Shown one piece after another: positions 1 through 9,886 of a stretch of 64,000 bases of DNA; position 1 is the stretch's first letter, and the number at the start of each line of letters is the position of its first letter. The notes under the pieces are model-generated. The model did no database searches. It had not been told where the DNA came from and was given only the letters and a program-made list of their open reading frames with translations. The translations under genes were made by a program, and so were the position numbers. Source of the stretch: an uncultured Sulfurovum sp. (GTDB lineage: Bacteria > Campylobacterota > Campylobacteria > Campylobacterales > Sulfurovaceae); contig CAJXJN010000010.1 of assembly GCA_913055205.1 (NCBI GenBank), positions 1 through 64,000 on the forward strand. Direction: 5' to 3'.

Positions 1-793
<793 letters not shown>

Positions 794-810
794 AAATGAA
801 ATGGTTTGAA

Positions 811-938
811 CCATTGTCAAAGAATCACTTAACTATTTCTAATTAAGTTTAATCTTTATTCCAGTTTTTTAAAAACTGGCAAAATTAAATCTCAAATAGA
901 CGTTGATTTGTTTACTTATATTTGGTTGTCAAAGATCA
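811..938 (-). promoter_or_regulatory. rrn leader with two boxA-like motifs and a hairpin
   Basis: Read on the minus strand, the leader carries TGATCTTTGACAAC (925-938) and TGATTCTTTGACAATGG (811-827). Both resemble the antitermination boxA of E. coli rrn leaders (TGCTCTTTAACA). Between them lies a hairpin with 9-bp arms, CCAGTTTTT/AAAAACTGG (861-879). I infer an antitermination and/or precursor-processing role. The repeat itself is seen directly; its function is not proven. Confidence 0.55.
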
Positions 939-993
939 TTCAATAACACTCTTTCTAGCAACTCGCCAGCCGTCCATGTGTTGTTGGACGCGT

Positions 994-1022
994 ATTATAG
1001 CACCGAACTTTATTCTTGTCAA
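994..1022 (-). promoter_or_regulatory. Consensus sigma-70 promoter of the rrn operon
   Basis: On the minus strand TTGACA (1017-1022) and TATAAT (994-999) are separated by exactly 17 bp, a perfect match to both hexamers. The DNA just upstream of the -35 box (about 1023-1080) is very A/T rich and could act as an UP element. A 6-bp hairpin (CGTCCA/TGGACG, 971-990) lies just after the expected start point. Confidence 0.9.
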
Positions 1023-1080
1023 GGATTTTTGCGAAAAATATGAAAATTTGTTGAAAATATTTTTTACTTACATTAAATAT

Positions 1081-1255
1081 GTAAAAATTACTAAATGTAA
1101 GCTTATTTGATCTTACATAAAGCAAGAAGAACAGAAGATTTATTGTTCAATAAATTACAGGAAAATCTTATAAGAAAAGAAAAATAGTATTTGAAGTAAA
1201 AACAATACATGAAAATATAAAATTGGAAAAGTATAAAGAGGAAATAGATATAAAA
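1081..1255. other. AT-rich gap without a gene
   Basis: Between the rrn promoter and the acl terminator I see no credible coding frame. The only structure noted is a 7-bp inverted repeat ATGTAAG/CTTACAT (1095-1101 and 1112-1118) upstream of the rrn promoter, of unknown meaning. Confidence 0.5.
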
Positions 1256-1258
1256 ATG

Positions 1259-1284
1259 AGAGGGGTAAGCAAAGTTACCCCTCT
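1259..1284 (-). terminator. Rho-independent terminator of the acl operon
   Basis: A perfect 10-bp stem AGAGGGGTAA/TTACCCCTCT with a 6-nt loop lies just downstream of the aclA stop codon. On the minus strand it is followed by CATTTTTATA, a short T-rich tail. This is the expected end of the aclBA transcript. Confidence 0.85.
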
Positions 1285-1304
1285 TAAATAGGTAAAAATT
1301 AAAA

Positions 1305-3119
1305 CTAAATTTTTTCGGCTACAGGAACATCATAAAGGATGTCATCCATTGGGTGTCTATACATAGGCATAGCAAGACGTTTTTCATCAAGTACGTGACC
1401 GATGAATCCGATGGATCTACCAACGATGAAGAATGCATTCAATGTACCTGACTCGATAAACTCATTGATCTCTTCTTCAGAGTAGCCTAATGCTCTCCAC
1501 ATATCAACCATAAGGATACCGATAGTACCGTCAACGTTAAGAATGAGGTTCTCTTTCTTAGATGTAGTCAACTGCTCAACTGTCAATGCATAGTCAAGAA
1601 GCGGTGTTGCCGGGAAATACTCTTTAGCAAACTTCTTAAGTCCCTCAACTCTAAGGTCCGGGTTTTTAAGAGATTTAATACGGTGACCGATACCTGGGAT
1701 CGGCACACCTTCGCCTTTCATATATTTCAAGAATGCTTTCGGATCAAGATTATTGTCATCTGCATATTTGAAGTACTTCGCTGCACCATCAATAGCACCA
1801 CCGAATCTTGGTCCAATAGTAAGAAGACCTGTTACCAATGCTTCAACTACTGATTTACCAGCTCTTGCTGTTACTTTTGCATTGTGTGCACCTGATACTG
1901 CCGGTCCATGGTCTGCAACTGTTTTGATCACTGTTTCAATGAACTGTGTAGCCCACTCCGGATACTGTTTTTTGAACCATAAAAGTGAGATAACATCACC
2001 GATACCTTTACCTGTATCCGGTGTTGCCACTGAAGAGATAGGGAATCCGGCATATGTTGCTTCTTCACCTCTGTCATCAGAGATCGTACAGATGAACTGC
2101 TTAGATCTTCTTACTTTAGGTACGACATTAAGTGCCGGCTCTTCGATATCTTTAATGATGCCTTCTGCATGCAACTCTTTATATACACCGTTAATTACTT
2201 CCGGAAGGTCGTTGAATGATGCCGGTACATGGATACCTGCTTCAGCCATTGCTTTGTTTTTATATTCAGCTGTTTCAGAGTCAGCATTTGCAGATGCACC
2301 TGCGTGACCGAACTGAACACCTGAGTCGTAATATTTAGCGATCGTACCGATACACCATGCGATCACTGGTTTAGTGATTCTTCCGTCTTTGATCGCTTCA
2401 ATTACTTTATACTCTTCAGTACCACCGACTTCACCAAGAAGGATCATATATTTAACATCCGGGTTCTCTTGCATTCTAAGAAGGTTGTCAATGAATACCG
2501 AACCGACGAATCTGTCACCACCGATCGCAACACCCTCAGCAATACCGTCTGCATTGATAGCAATGATATTTGAAAGCTCATTGAAAAGACCACCTGATCT
2601 TGTTACAAGACCACAAGAACCAGCTCTATGGAGTTTAGAGTTGATAATGTTATCGATAGTACCACCGATGTTCGCGATCTTGAATGCACCTGGAGCAATG
2701 GCACCAACTGTTGCCGGTCCGATCACTGTTACATTCTTTTCTCTGGCGAATGCGTTCATACCACGAGCAAGTCTTTCAGGAATACCTTCTGCTGTGATCA
2801 TGATCGTTTTGAATCCACCAAGATTCAATGCTTCCATTGTAACATCATATGCTGTTCTGAATGATGCAAAGTTAAGAAGAACATCTGCTTGAGGCTGAGC
2901 TGCTTTTGCTTCAGCTGTACTTTTGTAAAGTGGTACCATGATCTCATCAGCACCCCAAAAGAATTTTTCAAACTTATTACCACTTGTAGGAGCAACGATT
3001 CCCGCTACTGATGGTGTTTCTCTTTTGATCGTATAATCATAATCCAGCATTCTTTGGATAGCAGTTTTGTTGTTATTCCAAAAAATGGCTTGTGTATCTT
3101 TAGTAAATAATTTTGACAT
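1305..3119 (-). CDS. aclA: ATP-citrate lyase, large subunit
   Basis: Together with AclB this enzyme cleaves citrate with ATP and CoA to acetyl-CoA and oxaloacetate, the key step of the reductive TCA cycle. The 604-residue length fits the bacterial large subunit. The N-terminal two thirds are a succinyl-CoA-synthetase-alpha-like ligase with the phospho-histidine motif GHAGA (His272). The C-terminal part is citrate-synthase-like, with HGPAVSGAH (401-412), GIGHR (476-480), NVDGTIG (528-534) and YRHP. His404, His479 and Asp530 sit where citrate-synthase-fold catalytic residues are expected. It follows aclB after 10 nt and ends at a strong terminator. In a Campylobacterota background it marks an autotroph. 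Confidence 0.97.
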   Translation of the reverse strand: MSKLFTKDTQAIFWNNNKTAIQRMLDYDYTIKRETPSVAGIVAPTSGNKFEKFFWGADEIMVPLYKSTAEAKAAQPQADVLLNFASFRTAYDVTMEALNLGGFKTIMITAEGIPERLARGMNAFAREKNVTVIGPATVGAIAPGAFKIANIGGTIDNIINSKLHRAGSCGLVTRSGGLFNELSNIIAINADGIAEGVAIGGDRFVGSVFIDNLLRMQENPDVKYMILLGEVGGTEEYKVIEAIKDGRITKPVIAWCIGTIAKYYDSGVQFGHAGASANADSETAEYKNKAMAEAGIHVPASFNDLPEVINGVYKELHAEGIIKDIEEPALNVVPKVRRSKQFICTISDDRGEEATYAGFPISSVATPDTGKGIGDVISLLWFKKQYPEWATQFIETVIKTVADHGPAVSGAHNAKVTARAGKSVVEALVTGLLTIGPRFGGAIDGAAKYFKYADDNNLDPKAFLKYMKGEGVPIPGIGHRIKSLKNPDLRVEGLKKFAKEYFPATPLLDYALTVEQLTTSKKENLILNVDGTIGILMVDMWRALGYSEEEINEFIESGTLNAFFIVGRSIGFIGHVLDEKRLAMPMYRHPMDDILYDVPVAEKI

Positions 3120-3129
3120 TCTCTTCTCC

Positions 3130-4470
3130 CTACTTCTCTTCTAGTGCCATACGTACAATATCTGTTACGTGTGTTTCTGGACCATATACTTCAATGGAAA
3201 GACCAAGTCTATCAGCTGCTTCTTTGATATCTTTAAGACCTTTTTCATAGTTTGGCCCTCCACGTCTTACATAGATCTTGATACCAACTTCTTTCATCTT
3301 ATCTGCATACTCTTCAAATGCCTGGATGATCCCTGTAAATGTTTTCGCAACATCTGTAAAGTTAGCGATAGCACCACCAATAATAAGGATCTTGTCTCGA
3401 CCTTGAGGATCTTTCTCTCTTGTCATAAGATCTAAAATAGTCTCTGCATAGAACTTCGTCTCACCTGTTGTTGGCCCACCTGAATACTCACCATAGTTTG
3501 CAAGGTCTTCAATACCGGCAAAATCGGCAATAGTGTCAGCATATACAACTGAAGCACCACCACCGGCAACCATCGTCCAGATACGTGCCTCTGGTTTAAG
3601 AAGTGTCAATTTAAGTGATGCACCTGTTTTTGAATCTGCTTCTTCGATCGCTTCTACTTCCGGAGATTTAGATTCCATACCGAATGCAGTTGGGTATTCT
3701 ATATCACCCCACTCATCAACCATCATAAATCCGGCAGTATCATCTAATTTTGCCACCATATCAAGAAGCTCTACTTTCTTACCTTGAAGTACGAACGGGT
3801 TGATCTCAAGGTATGCAAAATTAAGATCTCTGTATGCTTTAAAGAAACCAATAGCAAACTCAGCAAATGCTTCTTTATCTTTATCTGCTACATCTGCAGG
3901 GATATTTGCTTTAATTTTTGCTTCAATCTCTTCTTCTGTGTCAGTAATCTTGAAAGCAACTTCTGTTACTTTTTCATCCCATCCCTCTTCTACTTCCATT
4001 CCACCTTCAGCAGACATATAAAGCATATCATTATCACCTACACATGTAGCAGAAATATAATACTCTTCTTCCTGTGTATGTGGAGTAAATGGCTCAACAA
4101 TAAAGTGCGTCAGCATATCTACGGATGGCTCACCGGTTGGTGTGTCTCCATCAAATGAAAAATAAACTTTTTGCTCAGAACTTGACTTTTCATCAATCCA
4201 AGACACAGCTTTATCTAAAGAAACATCACCTGGTTTGGCGTCTTTAAAAAGTACCAAACCATTTTTACCTCTTTTACCAAAAAGCATATCCGGTTTTACA
4301 ACCAAAGGTTTTTCAGTTAACCATTTGTGTGTTTTTGCAGCTTCTTTAAGTTCTGTTCCATTTTGAACCAGTACTGTTTCATATGCATATGTAAAGCCTG
4401 GGAAGTACTTATCCCAGTGCTTTGCCAAGATTGACTTTGCGTCATATTCTCTAATCGCCTTTTGAGCCAT
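3130..4470 (-). CDS. aclB: ATP-citrate lyase, small subunit
   Basis: This is the ATP-grasp, succinyl-CoA-synthetase-beta-like subunit of ATP-citrate lyase, 446 residues. It shows the ATP-binding VVKPDMLFGKRGKNG (57-71), the metal-binding EINPF (222-226) and a glycine-rich VAGGGAS followed by GGPTTGETKFY typical of the CoA-ligase domain. The start is preceded by AAGGAGA at good spacing. It is the first gene of the aclBA operon, in the order known from chemolithoautotrophic epsilonproteobacteria. Confidence 0.96.
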   Translation of the reverse strand: MAQKAIREYDAKSILAKHWDKYFPGFTYAYETVLVQNGTELKEAAKTHKWLTEKPLVVKPDMLFGKRGKNGLVLFKDAKPGDVSLDKAVSWIDEKSSSEQKVYFSFDGDTPTGEPSVDMLTHFIVEPFTPHTQEEEYYISATCVGDNDMLYMSAEGGMEVEEGWDEKVTEVAFKITDTEEEIEAKIKANIPADVADKDKEAFAEFAIGFFKAYRDLNFAYLEINPFVLQGKKVELLDMVAKLDDTAGFMMVDEWGDIEYPTAFGMESKSPEVEAIEEADSKTGASLKLTLLKPEARIWTMVAGGGASVVYADTIADFAGIEDLANYGEYSGGPTTGETKFYAETILDLMTREKDPQGRDKILIIGGAIANFTDVAKTFTGIIQAFEEYADKMKEVGIKIYVRRGGPNYEKGLKDIKEAADRLGLSIEVYGPETHVTDIVRMALEEK

Positions 4471-4593
4471 TGAGTTCTCCTTTTATTAAGTTCTTATAAT
4501 TTTAGCATTAGATGGGTTTATCTTTTGTGTAAGTAATCTAAACTATAAGCAGAAAGTAGAGATTGTGTATTTTAGAAACAAGTTGGAGAGGTT

Positions 4594-5691
4594 TTATTTT
4601 TTGTTCATACAGGGGTGAATACCATAGTACATTAACTGGTAGCGTTCACGCCCTTGTACATGGTCATAACAATCAATACCCTCTGCTTTCAATTGTTGAG
4701 ATAGAAGATATGGCTTATAGATACGATTTGCAAAATGTCTATTTTTATCAGACGAGATATAAAACAACACTTGATGAAAAACGATTACCAGAACACTTAG
4801 GAACAACAATACCATTACTATATAAAAGCCCAGTTTATAATGCTTTTGGAACTCAGGCAAACGAACACGTAGACTATGATTATACACATCCAACATCAGT
4901 ACAATAGCAATCATCACATATGGAGCAAAATCTGTAATATACACACGCTGCCTAAGAGAAAGGAGGAGAGAAAAGGCAAATGCTGTAAAGGAGATATACC
5001 AAAGGAGTGTTTTTTTCTCTCTGAGTAAAATACGATACATCGCATAAAAGAAATAGAGAAACAACAAGGGAGAAAAAACCGTTGCATAAAAACCAAATAT
5101 CTCTGCAAAATGTCCTGAAGGTCTTCCCCCTATCTCAATACCTTTTGCCAAATAGATAAAAGCAAGAAGAAAGGCAGAGGAACTCATAATAAGTTTTTTA
5201 TCTTTATGGATCACGGCATAAAGCAGCACTGCAACAAAAAAGATGATTGAAGCTTCATGAATGAAAAAGAGTGCAAGCATGATAAAAGGTAACACCACAA
5301 AATAACCTTTTTCATAAAGCAGTACAAAAAGTAACACCAGCGGTAATACGATAATAGCTACATTAACCAATGTTGTGGCAGTTAGAATACCAGGTAAAAA
5401 CATAAAAATAACGGTAGCAAGATACGCATCTTCCTGTTTATCAAAATATCGCCTGCTTAATTCGTAAAAAAGCCCTATGGATAAAAAACCAAAGAAGATA
5501 AAAAAGAGTCTCAAGCCTAAAAAACCGGAGGCAGTACTCTGCCCCCATTTCATTAATGTAGCTACAATATCTTGAGAGGTGTAAAGAATTTTTGCCTCAT
5601 GGGGGCTGATAGGAGTTGTGGCGGCCAAATAAAAGACAGCAATGGCATAGAAAGGGAGTGCTAAAAAAAAGTACTGTTTCTTCATTGCCAA
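4594..5691 (-). CDS. Multi-pass membrane protein, possibly a GT-C-type glycosyltransferase
   Basis: The protein has 365 residues and about nine to eleven hydrophobic segments from the N-terminus to about residue 315, then a short soluble tail with two cysteines. An early loop reads TTPISPHEAK. GT-C glycosyltransferases (ArnT/PMT type) carry an acidic motif after their first membrane helix, and here the equivalent would be HE. That resemblance is weak and no donor or substrate can be named. It starts 10 nt after trpG/pabA and is probably co-transcribed with it. An unknown integral membrane protein is an equally good description. Confidence 0.6.
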   Translation of the reverse strand: MAMKKQYFFLALPFYAIAVFYLAATTPISPHEAKILYTSQDIVATLMKWGQSTASGFLGLRLFFIFFGFLSIGLFYELSRRYFDKQEDAYLATVIFMFLPGILTATTLVNVAIIVLPLVLLFVLLYEKGYFVVLPFIMLALFFIHEASIIFFVAVLLYAVIHKDKKLIMSSSAFLLAFIYLAKGIEIGGRPSGHFAEIFGFYATVFSPLLFLYFFYAMYRILLREKKTLLWYISFTAFAFSLLLSLRQRVYITDFAPYVMIAIVLMLDVYNHSLRVRLPEFQKHYKLGFYIVMVLLFLSVLVIVFHQVLFYISSDKNRHFANRIYKPYLLSQQLKAEGIDCYDHVQGRERYQLMYYGIHPCMNKK

Positions 5692-5701
5692 GCCTTAAAA
5701 T

Positions 5702-6271
5702 CTAGAGCTTTAAAAAGTTCTCTAACATTTCATGTCCATATTCACTCATAATGGATTCAGGGTGAAACTGCACACCATAAATAGGTTTATCTTTAATCTG
5801 GAGCGACATGATCTCATCATCATCTTTACTATGTGATGTTGCAATGATACACTCTGGAAGCGTCTCTTTTTTTACGGTTAAGGAGTGATAACGTGTCGCT
5901 CTAAACTCGTTTGGCAATGCTTTAAAAATAGCTGTTTCTTCATCTACAACGATCTGAGAAGTCTTACCATGCATCATATTTTTTGCTCTGACCACATCTC
6001 CGCCAAATGCCTGGGCAATACTCTGATGTCCTAAACAAATACCAAAAATAGGTGTGGTATCTGCAAATTCTTTAATGACATCCAGTGTAACACCTGCATC
6101 ATCCGGTGTAGAAGGTCCCGGAGAAAGAATAATTTTTTCAGGCTTAAGTGCTTTGATCTCATCTATGCTCATCTCATCATTACGTATGATCTTCAAATCT
6201 GCACCGAGTTCTCTACAATACTGCACTATATTGTAAGTAAAGCTGTCGTAGTTGTCTATCATTAATACCAT
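5702..6271 (-). CDS. trpG/pabA: Glutamine amidotransferase subunit of anthranilate / aminodeoxychorismate synthase
   Basis: This class I glutamine amidotransferase supplies ammonia to anthranilate synthase (tryptophan) or aminodeoxychorismate synthase (folate). The nucleophile is Cys79 in GICLGHQ, and the His170/Glu172 pair lies in FHPES. I chose the ATG giving MVLMIDNYDSFTYN (189 residues) because GGAGGAG precedes it and family members start here; an upstream ATG would add 16 unrelated residues. No trpE or pabB is adjacent, so the pathway cannot be fixed from context, and one protein may serve both. Confidence 0.93.
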   Translation of the reverse strand: MVLMIDNYDSFTYNIVQYCRELGADLKIIRNDEMSIDEIKALKPEKIILSPGPSTPDDAGVTLDVIKEFADTTPIFGICLGHQSIAQAFGGDVVRAKNMMHGKTSQIVVDEETAIFKALPNEFRATRYHSLTVKKETLPECIIATSHSKDDDEIMSLQIKDKPIYGVQFHPESIMSEYGHEMLENFLKL

Positions 6272-6450
6272 AAAATTTTTTCTCCTCCCTAAACCCTCTT
6301 TTAAAAGGCTTAACCACATATTGTAATTTAGACTTTTTCAAACTATTTCTCATCATAGATCAAAATATATAACTTTCTATTCTATGTTTTATATGAATAT
6401 AAAAAATTTAGTCATTATATCTAAAGTTCATACATCTTCTTTTTATTTTC

Positions 6451-6507
6451 AAAAAAAACAGAGCATATTTCTATAGAAGTCAACCTCTATTAACGAGATT
6501 GGCTCTT
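6451..6507 (-). terminator. Probable terminator after the GGDEF/EAL gene
   Basis: On the minus strand an AGAGC...GCTCT outer pairing encloses a smaller ATAGA/TCTAT hairpin and is followed by a run of eight T residues. It lies about 25-80 nt beyond the stop codon of the upstream gene. The stem is modest; the T-run is the stronger part of the evidence. Confidence 0.45.
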
Positions 6508-6532
6508 ATTGGGAAAAGTTATTCACCAACAC

Positions 6533-9223
6533 TTACTGCAGTAACTTGATAAAACTCTCTTCATCCACTGCTTTACTAAAATAGAATCCCTGGTACTTCC
6601 CAACTCCGCTTTCCTGTATGAAATGTAATTGAGATTCCTCTTCTATACCTTCAATGAGTACCTCTATGTTAAATGTTTTTGCAATATCAATAATTATCTT
6701 TACTAACTCTTTATTCTTATCATGAGATAAATTCAACATAAAATATTTATCTATTTTCAACGTATTTACCGGTAATTTTTGAAGGTAGGTGATCGATGAA
6801 TATCCCATACCAAAATCATCAATTGCGAATTTAAGTCCAAACGCTTGAAGTTTTTTTATTTTACTGACGGCAACATCAAAATCTTTCATTAACTCATTCT
6901 CTGTTATTTCCAGTTCTATTTTCGAGGGGTCTACAGCATAATGTTCAATAATAGATATAATCTCTTGTTCAAATGCAGGATGAATTAATTCACTTAAATT
7001 AATGTTTATAGCCAAAGAGCCTTTGAAAATGTGACTATTTACGCTTAAAAATTCACAAGCGGTCTGTAGAGCTAGTTTTGTTATTTTAGGAGTCATTCCA
7101 ATCTCTGAAGCAATATCCAAATATGCATCCGGATAGAGTATCCCCTTTGTTGGATGCAACCATCTGAGAAGCATTTCTGCACCTGTTATTTTATTGGTAC
7201 AGGTATCTACTTTAGCCTGATAATAAAACTTAAATTCCTCATTTTCATAAGCATGAGTTAATTCTTCTTTTATCAATGTAAACTGTTTTAATTTTAGTTC
7301 AATCGCTTTATCAAAAAAGGCAAAGCGATTTTTTCCTTCTTTTTTAGCTTTGTACATTGCAGCATCAGCATGTATAGCAACCTCTTTACTGCTTTTTTCA
7401 TTGGTTGGGAATAATCTAATACCAATACTGGCACTAATATTTAATTTGTATTCATTCAGCAAGAATGGTTTTGATATTTGATTCAATAATTTTGTACATA
7501 TTACCTCAAGATCTTTTGCAGCCTCAGAAGTATCTTTATCTATATTTAGTATCATAATAGCAAATTCATCACCACTTATTCTTGCTACAACATCTTCTTC
7601 TCTTAAAACAGATTTCATCCTCGCAGCAACTTTTATAAGAAGTTTATCACCAATGTCATGTCCATAATCATCATTGATATTTTTAAATTTATCCAAATCT
7701 ATAAATAGATATGCATGTAAAAAATTACCTCTTTTTGCTTTTCTAAACTCTTCCTTTAATCTTTGCATTAACGACTTTCTGTTTAAGAGTCCCGTTAAAA
7801 AATCACGACCAGCTTTGTGTTTGATTTTTTCTTGTTCTTTTTTAATATCTGAAATATCTGAAAATTGTGCAATATAATTTGTTGTAATACCCTTATCATT
7901 TTTTATAGCTGTTATAGAGAGTTGTTCAGGATAAATTTCGCCATTTTTACGTTTGTTGTATATCTCACCCCTCCACATTCCAACAGTATGCAACTGATGC
8001 CACATCTTTTTATAAAACTTCCTGCTATGTTTCATGGATTTTAAAATCTTATGATTTTTCCCGATCACCTCAGATGCTTCATATCCTGTAATCTCTGAAA
8101 AAGCTTTATTTACTCTTATAATAATTCCATTTACATCGGTTATAGTTATAGCTTCATGGGAATCAAATGTATATGCGGCAATTCTTAGATCTTGTGCATG
8201 CTCTTTCTCTTTTTCAAGCAAAACTTTTACAATATAGCTAAGCACTGCTAATGCTATGAGAGAAATAATCCATAACAATGTGGCTAAATAGAGAGATCTT
8301 AAAGCATCAGTATAGACAGATTTTGTATGATGAATATATGAATTTAAAATTTCTGTTGATATTTTTTCAAGTCTGTCAATACGAACTGTTGTCAACTTAA
8401 ACCACTGTTTGGCATAAGTGCTGTTTAGTGTATGTTTATAAAAAGATTTTCGAAATTCTTCTATCTGGTTAAGTATTTTAATATCCATAATATCAGTATA
8501 CAACATGGTTGATTTTATCGAAGCCTCTGAAAAAAACTCTTCTTTCATAATATCCTGCTGCAACTGAAGCTCTTTGATTTTTTCGATTTCTTCAAGCTTA
8601 AAGGTATTGGATAAAAGTTGATTATACAAATAAGCTCTTTCCAATCCAGCTTTTTCTTTTAATTTCTGAAGATTAAAAAGTGAAGCACTGTCATAATTTT
8701 GCCAACTTAACAGTACGGTATATATTTTGATAGATCCAAGAAGGTTATTGTTTATATCAGTATAGTATCTCATTTCATCGTTAAAAGTTATTTCTGAATT
8801 TAAAACCTTTGCTCTTATCGTTTTGATACGGTGTAATTTTTGTATAATCTCTTTTTCAATAGAAGCATTTTTGAACTGTATCAACTGCTGGAGTTCTCTT
8901 TTATTATGAGAGTTCAAGTTAACAAAATATAAAAAATCGTTATAAGACTTATCTGTCTTTTTGAACTGTTTTTTCAAGCTGGAAATATAGGAAGATTTAT
9001 TATCATCATCCGCAATCATGCCTGCACACAAACCTCTTTCTAACTGAAGATTATGAAGTAGTTTAGTTAAGCTTTCAGTAACGTCTGCTGAAAGCTTATA
9101 CATAGAACTGTTATTAAGATCATGGTACTTGGAGAGAACAAATGCAAAAGAGAAGTAAATCAATGTAATGACAGAAATAATAAATATGAGTATTGTCTTC
9201 GGTTTCAAGGTTATCTTTTTCAT
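6533..9223 (-). CDS. NIT-PAS-GGDEF-EAL cyclic-di-GMP signalling protein
   Basis: An inner-membrane protein of 896 residues. A helix at about 11-31 is followed by a periplasmic all-helical region with the LERGLCAGM motif of NIT (nitrate/nitrite-sensing) domains. A second helix (about 312-337), a PAS domain (about 350-460), GGDEF (about 470-635) and EAL (about 640-895) follow. The GGDEF signature reads SGDEF, which is usually still active. The EAL signature reads EML, but NLSE, ELEITENE, DDFGMGYSS and EGIEEE look intact, so phosphodiesterase activity is plausible. It probably couples an oxyanion signal to cyclic-di-GMP turnover. It is flanked by gaps of about 210-260 bp, so it is likely transcribed alone. 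Confidence 0.9.
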   Translation of the reverse strand: MKKITLKPKTILIFIISVITLIYFSFAFVLSKYHDLNNSSMYKLSADVTESLTKLLHNLQLERGLCAGMIADDDNKSSYISSLKKQFKKTDKSYNDFLYFVNLNSHNKRELQQLIQFKNASIEKEIIQKLHRIKTIRAKVLNSEITFNDEMRYYTDINNNLLGSIKIYTVLLSWQNYDSASLFNLQKLKEKAGLERAYLYNQLLSNTFKLEEIEKIKELQLQQDIMKEEFFSEASIKSTMLYTDIMDIKILNQIEEFRKSFYKHTLNSTYAKQWFKLTTVRIDRLEKISTEILNSYIHHTKSVYTDALRSLYLATLLWIISLIALAVLSYIVKVLLEKEKEHAQDLRIAAYTFDSHEAITITDVNGIIIRVNKAFSEITGYEASEVIGKNHKILKSMKHSRKFYKKMWHQLHTVGMWRGEIYNKRKNGEIYPEQLSITAIKNDKGITTNYIAQFSDISDIKKEQEKIKHKAGRDFLTGLLNRKSLMQRLKEEFRKAKRGNFLHAYLFIDLDKFKNINDDYGHDIGDKLLIKVAARMKSVLREEDVVARISGDEFAIMILNIDKDTSEAAKDLEVICTKLLNQISKPFLLNEYKLNISASIGIRLFPTNEKSSKEVAIHADAAMYKAKKEGKNRFAFFDKAIELKLKQFTLIKEELTHAYENEEFKFYYQAKVDTCTNKITGAEMLLRWLHPTKGILYPDAYLDIASEIGMTPKITKLALQTACEFLSVNSHIFKGSLAININLSELIHPAFEQEIISIIEHYAVDPSKIELEITENELMKDFDVAVSKIKKLQAFGLKFAIDDFGMGYSSITYLQKLPVNTLKIDKYFMLNLSHDKNKELVKIIIDIAKTFNIEVLIEGIEEESQLHFIQESGVGKYQGFYFSKAVDEESFIKLLQ

Positions 9224-9432
9224 TAGTGCAGATTATATCAGAATATTGAATAAGACAAGATATAGAAATATTGCAATTGTGAATTTTAAACCGATAATAA
9301 CCCAAACTTACCGGACAGAAAGTATCGCAAATGAATAAAAAGACAAAGCTCCATTATTCTTCTCTCATTAAATTGAAGGAATGATTATGAACATTCCGAC
9401 TGCATCATTGTATTTAAGATTCAGGTATCTGG

Positions 9433-9885
9433 TCAGGGTGCCGATAATAAATCTTCAGACCAAAAAAATTCAATCCATTTATCAGCTTCTTGCGCATACC
9501 AGTCCGGAGCTACTTTAGCACTTTTCTTATAAAAAAGTGATGCTGTTTTAAATATAACTTTAGGATATTCTTTCCGCAAGACTGCTAAAACTTCTACCAA
9601 GGTATCACCGCTGTCTACAATATCATCTATAATTAATACTGATTTAGCTTCTTTAAGTTCCGGTAGATTAAAAACCTCAACACTCTCAAGTTTTTTAGTA
9701 TGGTCATATCCAATAGTATTGATACTATACACTTCTCTGATATTATAATATTCTCCAAGCAATTGGGCCAGAGAAAGCCCTCCCCTTGCAATAGCGATTA
9801 TAGCATCAAACTCCCACTCTATCTTCTGTGTCAATGTTTTTGCATCAGCTAGAAAATCCTCATAGGGATAATAACGTTTTTCCAT
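9433..9885 (-). CDS. Purine phosphoribosyltransferase, xanthine-guanine type
   Basis: A type I phosphoribosyltransferase of 150 residues that should convert a free purine base and PRPP to the nucleotide. The PRPP loop is VLIIDDIVDSGDTL (83-96) and the upstream AIARGGLSLA (31-40) is also typical. The C-terminal WYAQEADKWIEFFW resembles bacterial Gpt-type enzymes. It starts 1 nt after the mqnE stop codon, so the two are translationally close. Base specificity (guanine, xanthine or hypoxanthine) cannot be read from the sequence. Confidence 0.85.
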   Translation of the reverse strand: MEKRYYPYEDFLADAKTLTQKIEWEFDAIIAIARGGLSLAQLLGEYYNIREVYSINTIGYDHTKKLESVEVFNLPELKEAKSVLIIDDIVDSGDTLVEVLAVLRKEYPKVIFKTASLFYKKSAKVAPDWYAQEADKWIEFFWSEDLLSAP

Positions 9886-9886
9886 A

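Noticed and set aside
1753-2892. Long frames on the strand opposite aclA
   Set aside because: They are codon shadows of a strongly conserved enzyme with no initiation signals.
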